Origin: Tubulanus polymorphus
Lineage: Eukaryota > Nemertea > Palaeonemertea > Tubulaniformes > Tubulanidae
Reading direction: 5' to 3'
Assembly: GCF_964204645.1 (NCBI RefSeq)
Contig: NC_134031.1
Span: forward strand, 18,597,307-18,661,306
Length of the DNA: 64,000 nucleotides
The notes beneath the pieces are model-generated. The model was not told the DNA's origin. It saw nothing but the letters and a program-made list of their open reading frames with translations, and ran no database searches. The position numbers were made by a program, and so were the translations under genes. Of the stretch, positions 49,201-61,200 are shown one piece after another. Positions within the stretch are counted from its first letter, which is position 1. Each line of letters opens with the position of its first letter.

Positions 49201-52200
49201 GCGGGGACTTAGTGCGGGATCTTAAGACTAGCCTTAAGTTGTTAGATTGGCTACAGAACAAAAATGAGCTTAGACTGGTTTTAAGTTGTTAGATTGGCTA
49301 CAGAACAAAAATGAGCTTAGACTGGTCTTAAGCTGTTAGATTGGTTACAGAACCAAAATGAGCTTAGACTGGTTTTAAGTTGTTAGATTGGTTATAGAAC
49401 CAAAATGAGCTTAGACTGGTTTTAAGTTGTTAGATTGGTTATAGAACCAAAATGAGCTTAGACTGGTTTTAAGTTGTTAGATTGGTTACAGAACCAAAAT
49501 GAGCTTAGACTGGTTTTAAGTTGTTAGATTGGTTATAGAACCAAAATGAGCTTAGACTGGTTTTAAGTTGTTAGATTGGCTACAGAACAAAAATGAGCTT
49601 AGACTGGTCTTAAGCTGTTAGATTGGTTACAGAACCAAAATGAGCTTAGACTGGTTTTAAGTTGTTAGATTGGTTATAGAACCAAAATGAGCTTAGACTG
49701 GTTTTAAGTTGTTAGATTGGTTATAGAACCAAAATGAGCTTAGACTGGTTTTAAGTTGTTAGATTTGTTATAGAACCAAAACGAGCTTTAGACTGGCCTT
49801 ACGTTGTTAGATTAGGTCTAAACCAAGCTCAAGCCAGGGTTCTGTTTAATGGAAACTCGATTTGATTTTATTGATTTCTCTGATTAATCTAATCCGCCTT
49901 TCTTCTCCCCCTCCTTTTTCCTCTCCCTCTCCTTTTTCCTCTCTCTCTCCCTCTCCCTCTCCCTCTCCCTCTCCCTCTCCCTCTCCCTCTCCCTCTCCCT
50001 CTCCCTCTCCCTCTCATTAATTGTCTCTTAATGTATTATTTCTGTCATGTTTTAGGAGAAGAGAATCAGTCCGTCTGACAGTGCATTGATCGCTAAACAG
50101 CGCGAGTTACTGATGGAGAAACTGGCTGATTTCGAATCGACGAATCGTAATCTACGTCGTCTGCTGAGAGAGGCTCATCGTAAAGAGGCCGCCGGAGTTC
50201 GGCTGATCGAACAAAGAGACGTTTTAATGAGGAAATTAGCGGAAACAGACGATTCTAATCAGGTTACTAACGACGACGATCAATCAATAACACCGTGTGC
50301 TACCTAGTTGACATGACAACTGTTATCATGGTTACTCCTAAAGCCGCACCTGATTACAATGAAATTGAAAAAAACCAATGAGTGTTTCATTTCGCATTCC
50401 TTCACTGTTTTTCTGTTGGGATGAAGCTCATCTTGTGTCGCTGTCTGCTGACAAACCAGGGCCCAGTTGCGCGGTCATCACTTAACCAGTTCCTAAGACT
50501 GGTCTTAAGTTGTTTAATTATTTGTAGAACAAAAAAAGTTGAAACACATTCTAAACGTAAGCTTTGACTGTAAAACTGGACCCAGTAGCCTGTAGTTGAT
50601 GACAGTGAGGTAGCAGAATACATCTTCAAGCTTTGTAATTGATAGAAATAACCTTTAGATCTAATGAACCTTTACTCACTATAACTCTACTGATAACACT
50701 AATGATAAGAGGACCGACGTGAGCGCAGCTCTTTTCCAAACGAGCAAATCGTTTATTTTCGATGTTGATTCTGTTTTCACAGCGACTGAGAGCGAGTTCA
50801 CTGGATAAAGAACGCGAGATGGTAGAATTAAAAGCGCAACTCGCAGCTCAAAGGGTAAGTGTGTCGCAAGTCCGTTTCCACGGTTCATGGTTGAAATTCC
50901 ACTAGGGTTAGAAAATTTGTAATCAAGTAATTTTGGCCCTCGAGTGAAATGCAACAGAAAACCGTATATCTGGCTCCGCTTCAAGGCCTGGGCCCATTTT
51001 CACAAAATAGTTGAACTCTTCATATTTGGTGTAATTGCTATAATGAGGACGACAATTCAAACTCGACCGTTTTTGGCTTACACTTTTTCGTGAAACTGTT
51101 TGATTTTTTGCTGTAAACTCTGACCCAATATAGATATCTATTTCAATAGAATTGCTGCGATTGTTTATTTACCAGGATGAGAATTTAGCTATGGCGAGTT
51201 TACAGGGTTCGATGGAATCGACAAGAGGACATTTACAAAAACAACTGCGCGCTAAAGAAGCCGATTGTAATCGTTTGGCCGTACAAGTTCGGGTATGTAT
51301 ACACACTTAAAAATGATTTTCACAAATTTCTGTTTGAATAATGAAATCGGGCGATGATTGTTGAATCGTTCTCGTCGTAAATCAGGGAATGGAAAGTCAG
51401 TTAGCTCAGGAAAAGATCGAAGTCGACCATCTACAGGAGTTACTGGGTCAAGCGAAGGAGAAAGCGGAAAGAGATAAAGAGGCTTTGAAGAAAGCTACCA
51501 GGTACATTGCGTAATATTGATCTAACTCTCCTTCAAACAATACAAACAGTAATATTGCCATTTAGTCAAAGAAATGTTCAAGCATTCCAAATATAGTAGA
51601 CTCCCTGTGGTTATTTATGATTTCCAATCGGCTATTAGGTCGTGGAAATATTTCGGGATTCGTTTTGACTCGTATTTTTATTTTTTTTCTAGGGTACAGA
51701 AGCAGCGAGCTTCGAGAAGCGAAGACGCGATGGAAATCATGAATTCGCAATTACTGGAGAAAGAAACTCAACTCGCCGAAATTCAGAATCATATGGACGA
51801 ATTTAAAGCGCGCATCGAGAAATTATCGCGCGAAAAGAACCAAACGATCACCGATAACGCTGTATTGAGAAAGTAAGCGTTTGATTTCATATTACAAAAA
51901 ATCTCAACAGAGATCGAGCTCGAGTCTAATGTCCGTTCTATGATATTTTAACAGTCGTATTTCCGAGTTGGAAGCGATGTTAGAAGCTACCGACGATCGT
52001 AATAAGTCGCAACAGGACGGTTTAAACATGAAACTACAACATAAATCATCGGAGGCGAATACGCTACGTTTGGAGAACGATCGTTTGAAGGTGAGAGAGA
52101 GAATCATTTCAATTAAACATCATGGTGTTAGTGGTTGAAGTCCCGCAGTTCGTATGGTTTAGCGTGACTCAATGGGTCCTCGTTACCGGTAGTTTATCGG

Positions 52201-55200
52201 TTCTGATTATGTTTATAGAACTCAGCGAGTCGTATTTAAACCATATTTACAATGTGGAACTAGATCTTATATATAACATATACAATGTCAATATCATCCT
52301 TCAGAAAGTTCAGTTTCAGTTCAGTTCAAACGCCGTGATTAACTGACTCTTCCGGCCTCGGTTTCTCAAAAAATTCAAAACTCATTACGACGAAAACTTT
52401 TTTTTCGATTTCAAGTTTGAACTCTCCGGGATTGTAATAGCGTTCAAGACTCAGTTCCACAGTTCTGAGTTCAACGCACAACTGTGGAACCAGCTCCAAT
52501 CGGATTTTCAAGGATGATAGCTACATGTACGAACGATAGGTTAAAGAATGTGTATTACCCCTGGCTGACCCTGATATAAATACGTCAATCTCATTATCTA
52601 CGTCGTAATCCGTATATCTATATCTATTATCAGTGTTTCTCCAGTTCAGTTTATATCATTAGCAATTTCTATGTTTCCTCTATTTGTTTCCGAGCTACAG
52701 CTAAAGTCCTCGAGCCAGTTCCACAGCTGTCTGTAGAGTTGAAATAACATTCTTGGGGCCAGTTGCGCGATAGTTAAAAGTTAACAGGCGAATGAATCCC
52801 GCAATGAATCAGACGATGGTATTTGTCCACCGGGTAACTTTAACCAGCTTTTGAGCAACTGCAGGCCCTGGTAGTTGATATTCGGTGTTTGAGTCTAGCG
52901 AAGCTTTAAGCGACATCCGTGGAACTGGATCGTGTCCTACACACATATTTTCAAGTGTTCTGTTGGATATTTTTTCCACATTGACAACTCGGATCAAACT
53001 GCTCGCACAATGATCTTCCGCTATTGGCGAAGAGGGTCATTCATTTGAAAACTTGCCAATTTCTTCAAGTTGGCCGCATTTGTGAGACAAAAGACAAGGG
53101 TTGACTTACTTTTAGCAATATTTAGGAGATAAAGGTTTCCTTAAAACAGTGCGTTTGGGTAACTTTGAGAGTTTGAATTAATTTTACTCATCATTTTCCG
53201 ACCTCGTTCGAATTCCTAAAGACCGAACTCGATTCAATGAAAGAAGATTTCAAACGTCAGGCGGACGAACTGCGTCAGGAGGGCGCCGTGTTACAGGCGC
53301 GATACGAGCAACTGAGTCGTAGTCTGGACGCGGCGAATCACGATAAACAGCGTCATCAACTTCAGAGCAGACGCCTCGCCGATCAGATCAATAATCTCAA
53401 TTCGGACGTCGAGAAATTCGTCGCCGATTCGACTCGTTTGAAACTAGAACGAGATCAATTGAAGGTACTCGTCAATCTGCTGTTGCTGTTGCTGCTGATG
53501 TGCATGTACTCACTAGTGTAGGGTACTCGCACGCATGGTATTCTCATTAAACCCAGTTCCACACTCTAAATCTAAAACTATCCTAACACAAAGTGGCCGC
53601 TTACCTGGAGATCAGGGAAAATTTGGGGAATATTCTTATCTTTAAAAGAGTCGGGGAATCTGGATTTTGTAAAAACAAAATGAAGCTAAAAAAAAGGGAA
53701 AAGTCAGGGAAATTTATCGAGATTGTTGTGTACCTGGGTTTTTTGGTCGTTTGCAAATTGAGTGTTGATATTTTGGGTTCGCATTTTGAGGCATGATTTT
53801 AGCTATAGTCTTATTATTTGGAAAATGCTTTGCATAAATTTTCTGATTTAAGTTTTGAGATTTACAATTTACGAAGTTTCTGCTTCCAATGAAATGATAA
53901 CTAGATACGTAGATTGCAATAGAATCACTCAGGGTTTTTGAGTGAATTGAAAAATGAAAATTTGGTTCGAATACATTGCTAGGATATCATTTATGGCTTC
54001 ATAGATTCTCCAGCAAAACCTATTCTTTCTGTCTCTCGTATGCGCTGTAGTCAAAATCAATTTTGGATCTAATTTCGTCAAAATTCATCATTTGAGATTC
54101 GTTGAATTTGAATAAGATATTGAATATGATCTGGATCCATTTCCGCAATTGACAATTGTTATTTAACTGTAGAGTCAAACCTAATTGGAAAAGGCTTAGC
54201 TCTAGAGTTAGATTCAAACGACAACTGTGGACTCGGGTTATGATTGATTTGTTTTTGTTTATTGCGCGAAGTCTGAACTGGAAACATCTCGTAGTTTCTC
54301 CGCCGCTCAAATCGATGCGTTGAACAAAGAATGCGCCGCGCTGAAATCGAAATGCGAAAACTTGAAAATCGATCTCGAAGCCGCCGCCAGGGGGCAGGAG
54401 AAGGAGAGAATCGAGTCGACTTGTTTGACCGAACAGGTCGACCAGTTGAAGTCGACCGTCGGGAAACTGCGATCGGAAAATATGGACGCGATAAATGAAA
54501 ATCAGGATTTGAAGGTATATTTGAGAGTTCGCAAAATTAAAGTTTTTATTAGAATAATGATATTTGATTGGTGGCTCTTTGGGTGATGGTACCTATAATA
54601 TTTAGGAATTGATTTACGATAAGAAGTTGGAGGAATTACAAAATTGCTTGTTTAATTACACGTTAAACAACTATTGAGGTTAGAAGATATCTTATAACCT
54701 TAAAGGCCCAGAAGCCCACACACATTATAAATGATAGATTTCTCTTAAATTTGAAAGTTGAAATTTGTAGATGAATTTGAAATCACTTGTCACGTACTGT
54801 TATCACTGTTTCAAGGCTATAGAACATGATCTTGAATCTTAAAATTGTTGGATTGACCATGAAATAAAAATGAGCTTCAAACTTATACCTGGCCGTGGAA
54901 CCAGTTGCATAGACCAGACTTTGAGAGTCCAAAACTGATCTTAAAACATTTGACCTGTTAGATTTCAGCCTTGACTGTGCAACAGGCCTCCGGACTTCTA
55001 AACTATAGATTTTTATCTGGAAATTTATGTATCTTCAGTTTATTTTTTTATTTTTCTGTACTTTTATTCGATAAAAGCATGAATTGAAATCGGAGAAAGA
55101 ATTATTGAAAACGCGTACGGAACAATACGCTCGTGACCATGCCGACCACGAGGCTAAAGTCGACGCGATTCAAACGGAGTTAGACGCCGCGATTAGAGGC

Positions 55201-58200
55201 ATGGAGGCATGTCGCCTAGACAACCAACAACTGACCGACAATCAGGCGGCGTTGACTCGAGAAAACGATAACTTGAAACGTGATTTCGAGGAGTTGCGTT
55301 CTAGGAATTGTTTATTACTGGGTGAAAGAGATGCACTTCAGGTATCACTAGACCCGCGTAGTACCGAACATGCTTTTTACCTTACTGTCTCAAAACCCTT
55401 TCACTGACAGCATCTACCCCGCTATATGGTGTTTGATTGTCCCACCACAAACTGCATCTACCTTGCGGTGCCGCGTATTTTCTTACTTATTGATTAGCTA
55501 GCATCGTGAAATCGTAGGTATGTGGGGTTGTCTGAGTCGGCACTGGGTAGTTGAATTTTCAGAATTTTTTGAATATACATGTATGTCCACCGATTGTAGG
55601 ATGTGAAAGTGAAAGGGTTAATGTGCACAGATCTTCGTGTACATAGTATATGTATGATATGATAAGTAGTTCCTCTCCTCAGATTAGGCTTTCATATATT
55701 GTATACTGTTAGAATGTTCCTCTAAATATCTAATTCCTGTCTAAAATGTTCCATCATCCAATGAGCCTCTGCTCCTGCTGCTGCTGCTGCTGTTGTCAGT
55801 AAGAACAGTCAAAATTTACTAATCAAAATATCTCTTTAATTAATGGGGTCCAGTCTCCTTGTGTGGAGACTGGAGCCCGGACCCAGTTCCATATTTCCTG
55901 GCCGAATTGGTTGAATTCATTTCCGATGATTTAACCCTAGCCAAATTTTAACTAAAAGCTATGGAGCTGGATCGTGATTACGTAATCTCTTACCCTTAAA
56001 TTTCAAATACGTTTGAACATTTCAAAATGTCGGAATTTTCGAATCCTCGATTTTTGTTCTGAAATAAGACGTTTGTTTCCGACGCGCAGAATACGATGAC
56101 GACCTTCGAGCAGACGACGCCGGCGACCGAGAATCACCGCGAGTTACTGCAGCACGTCGACGAACTCAATCAACAATGCGTTGTGTTAAAGATGCATCTC
56201 GCGTCGGTTACCGACGATTTGAATAAATCGCTCGAGCGAGTCGACGCGAAGAATAAAGATACGTGTCGTCTGACCGGACAGGTCGACCAGCTTCGACTCG
56301 ATTTCGATAAACTGAAAATGAAAAACGGCAACTTGAAATCGGAACGAAAAGAGTTAAAGGTATAAAAACATCGGGGAAACTTGAGAGACAAAGTTTCACA
56401 CTTTTATAATCAGGGCCTGGTGGTTGCTTGGTCAAGGCTTAGATTGAAGACCAGTCTCAACTTAAGGCCACTTAAGTTCTGCAGCCAATCTAATAAGTTT
56501 AGATCAGTCTTAAGATTGAACACCACTTCTTGTTAAGTTGTGGTTGCATGGTCACGACAGCCAATATGACTGAAGATCAGTCTTAAGATCTAACACCACC
56601 TTTGAAGTTGAGTCATGACTGCACTGATCCCCAGGTGAAATGGGCCCGTTTGGCAGTCCTGACTTTAAAATCCAAAAATGGTCTCGAATATTGAGATTGG
56701 TCTTTTAAGACTTTTTTGACTGTAGAACGAAGATGGACATAGACTGGTCCTAAAGCTTAGCCATGACTGACCACTGGGTCTGGATAATAGATGTCTCGGC
56801 TTGGAAGTAATTAGCTTAAACGGCATAATTTTCAAAAGATCATTTAACTCAACTTGAAAAAACTTCATAATTGCCTGAATTTGAATCGAAGTTTTACCGA
56901 AACTCGTGTTGTTTCTATCATTGGCATAAAGATGGCGCTGCAGCGCGCTAACGATGAATTGTGCGAGTTGCGAGGTCGGTTTACCGGTTCACAGTCGCTG
57001 AACGACTCGCTGAAAGCGGAGGTTAACGTCGCGATGAAAGGATTCGAAACTCAACAGACGGAATGCGACCGATTGAACGAACAGTTGAACGCGGCGAAAT
57101 CTGAAACTCAAAAATTCGTCGCCGAAAACGCGGTTCTTATTAAAGATAACGAACGTTTGAAGGTAAAAAATAACTCAGAAAAGTGTTGAGTTAGATTTAG
57201 TTACCGTTTAGAATTATGAACCTATTGTTTCCTGTTACTGTTGATGTTACTGTTTGATTTCCTTTTACTGAAAATGTTGTTTATTTTGTTTGTTTGTGAA
57301 AAATTGAAATAAAGTTTAGAGATGAATTTTATGGCTGCCATTTCTATTTCTTGTTGTTCGTTTGTGAAATAGTTCTGTGTTATTACCAAACCTTTTTTTG
57401 CTTCGAAAACCAGTTCCACGGTGTAAGGACTTGGGACTGGAAACCTATTTAACCTTTAGATAATTTTCCTTTGAATGATATGTTGGCGATTGTTTTCACT
57501 AATCAAAATCCATTTATTTTTACTAATTGTAATGTAGTTGTATATTGTTTGTAGGTAGGTGTTTAAAGAAAACCAAATACGCTTCATTCTAATTGATGGT
57601 TGTTCTGAAAACTGTGTTACAGAGCATTACCCTGAATCGTGAAATAATTCTTTCCTTTTACTGGAAATTACTAAACAATCTAGGGGAAGGCAACTGCTCA
57701 AAAAGCTGGTTCGAGTTAACCGGTTGGTAGTTGACATTGTGATAAATAAAAGTTCATTGTTACTATGGTATACATCTGACGGTTATCTTTAACCAACTCT
57801 TGAGCAACTAGCCCCTAAATCCTATGCTTTGCTTGTTCCCAGCCCCCTCTCCTTCCCTCTTCCGGTTGTTACTAAAAACTCCGAAGTCATATTCTCTTAA
57901 TTCAGCGCGTGTATGTTTAATGATTCGATGTTTGTTTGCATTTTAGTCGTCGATTGGAACTATCGAAGATAAATTATCGCAGGCCGAGTTAGAAGTGTCG
58001 ACTTTGAAATCGAGTCTACGCCAATACGAGAACTTGGTCGAGGAATATCGCGTTCAGGTCGGTATACCGGGGCTGGTGTTAGAGAGGGGGTTTCCTTGCG
58101 TATATTGCTGTATATTGAAAATGATGAATTTGATGAAGTCGAGAGAATAAGGCCTAATGTAGAAACGTAACGACGAATCTCTTTGTAATTCAGGTGAATA

Positions 58201-61200
58201 AATCTCGAGCCGAGTCCGAGGAAGTGATCGGTAAATATGAGGAATCGCAGAAAGAAGTAGCACGCGCTCAACGCGAGGGAGATATAGAACTAGAGAAGGT
58301 AAATAATTCACTTATTTATCGCCGTGCGTCGAGAGGAAATAAAACTAACAAACAATACAGAAAAAACACTTGAAATCAACACAGATTTTTAATGTGTTAA
58401 GTTAACTACAGCGGAACCTTGTTACAACGAACTTCAGGAGACCAGAAAATCTCTTCATTGACATTCTAATCGATAGTTCATTGTATCTAGTATGAAATTA
58501 ATCAAAATTGTCTAAACTTTGGTCACAAAATTCCAGGCCTGTTATCTGATTAAGTGTTATCCAAGTTCGTTATAACGAGGTTCAATTGTATAGTTTAAGA
58601 ATGAAAGCTAACTATAGTAAAACAATTGATCCATGAGCCAAGGCATTGTAGCGTTTAACATTAGTCTGTGCACTCTTTAACAGTAAGCGGTTAACCAACA
58701 CCTCGGTAGCTGGTAGGTTTAGAATTTCATTAAGCTACCGCATGCTGCCAATTACCATCATTTCACCGATGTTTCTCTGAATAAAGAATATTGTCCGCAA
58801 TATTTGACACTTGTAAAACAAATATACGCAGAATTATTTGGATTGTATTTCACTTGCACGTAAATATTGTATTCTATGATATTTACTGTAGTACACAGCA
58901 TCCTACCTTGCAACATTCTCACATTGCAGTGAATCTCACTAACTGAGTTATGCTTTCTATGCTAATTGAGTAATGTATGACATTCTGAAATATCTCAGAG
59001 GCGCGACAAGCTCCTGTTTGTCTCTGCCGATTCAGAATTTTAATTCGAAGATATTGAAAATGAACTTGATTTAAAAAATGAGAACTTGGTCGTGGGTCAA
59101 GATTTGATTCTAGCTCATTGAAACATTGAAAAACACACTGATTCTGAATTGAAGGGCACAGTTCAGGGTGTCTTTCATGCTTATAGGGACTAGGTGCAGC
59201 AGACCTGACTACGACTGCTATTTGAGAATAGTTTCTATTCCTAGTTCAACTTCTCTCAAAAATATCTAAATACAGCAGAACTGGCGTAAGAATTTCGACC
59301 GAATTTGCCGATTTTCCGAGTTACAGCTGTCCAACTTAGGCCATTTCTACTATACTCTCCAAATCGGTGTAATTTCTAGTTCATTTTCAATCGTACAACT
59401 TTTTTTGTCAAATTCTCTCGGTTTTATTGAAATCTACTACAATCAGTGATATCAGGTAGTCCGGACTGGTCTGGTCCAGCTGCTGCTGCTGCGTTATTCT
59501 ATGATGTGATATGACTATACTATATTTGACACTGACTCGTCTCGTAGGTTCGTAGCCGATTACAACAACGTTTACACGAACTCGAGCCGCTCCCGGAATT
59601 ATTGAAAACCACCGAACTTCGCTTGCAAGATTTAAACGATAAAAATATCGATTACGAACGTCGAAATATCGATCAGATGAGATTAACTACCGAGTTAAAT
59701 TCAAAGGTAGGAGAACCCCTTCTCTCCCCTCACCCCTTTATACTCCCTCGTCGCACCTCTACAAGGGAGGACTCCCCATACCCCGTTGTTAAGATTTTTG
59801 TTCGGCTGAAGTATTTGTTTTTCTCGTTCTGTGTCGATGTTTTTACGTTTTGTACGTAGCTTCGCTTAAAACTAACATTTTCGCGTTTTCTAGTGTCAGA
59901 TTTCTGTGTGTTTGTTCCAGACAATGTTTCAGGTGGTTTTCGGGATGTCTCGTTCTAGGGGCTGGAACCAGTTCCATAGTTCACCCAAAAATCAGTTCAT
60001 ATTCAGTACTCAACCCACGACTGTGAAACTGTAGAACTGTGGAACTGTGAAACCAGCTCCTGGACAAGGGCTTTGCTTTTTGAGGAGCCTGATGATACCA
60101 AAATTGTTGAACACTTCACACGTACTTGAAATCTATAATCTAGCCATTGTTGAGGTGTAACCCGTAAGATTATCTGGTATTCAGAATGATCAAGGGGTAA
60201 CCCATAAGATCTTCTGTGGACCAGTAAAATCAGCTGGTATTCACACTGTTTTAGGGGTAACCCGTAAGATCATCTAGTATTAGGCCTCTAGAAAGCTGTC
60301 AGTGTTTTGTGTATCTAGTCTTGGCTCATGGTTAAACGGATAACAATTTTAAAAAAAACGGTTTAATTCTAAAATTAATGTTTTTTAACACGTCACAGTT
60401 TCAAGGATTTCTCGGTTTAACATACCGGTACTCGCATAACTAACATTTAAAGCACATGAAAATTTTCAGGTCTCGCAATCCGCAGCCGTGGAGCGCTCGT
60501 CCCCACCACCCCTGCGGTCCCGGTCTCCTGTATGGGACTCGGGCTACTCCCTGCCTCCTCGACCCCAGTCTCCGGTACGAGATACGACCGGCGGCGGTTG
60601 GAGCTCAGCGGATTCAGAAATGTTACGCGAACTGATGCAGAAGGTAAACTGTCGTCTGCTGTAAGAGCAGACGGACGGACGATGCATGAGTGTCTGGTTG
60701 AAGGGATCTATTTATAAACACAAAGCTGCCAAACATTAACAAGATTCAGTAAACCTCACCTAACTGGGTTAAAAACCTGGGACCAGTTGCTCAAAAAGTG
60801 GTTAGAGTTAACCGGGGGGATAGTTGACAATTTCATTGATACTTTGGTATTTATCCATCGCTTATCGATCACTTACTTCTGAGCAACTGGCCCCAGGACC
60901 GGCAAAATCAGTCCGAGTTAAAAATTGGAAATATAAGATCAGAAAAAATCAGAAAATGATCGCCTTATTGGTGTGAGTTAGTCAAAACTCCTAAGTTTGC
61001 TAGTTAGGTAAGGTTTACTGTAAATTATAAACCTTTTCCATTTGGATCTGGTTCCACAATTCTCTGTTAAATCTGACTCTAGAGTCAATTCTTAACTTAA
61101 AACTGTGGAACTGGGTCCAGAACAAAGACTTCATGAAGAACCCTAGACGGGTATTCGACAATTTTCAAAATGATCTCTATTATTCGAACTGTTTAAAATT

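Noticed and set aside
49187-49800. CRISPR-like array
   Set aside because: The repeats are contiguous with no unique spacers and lie in an animal gene intron; it is a minisatellite.
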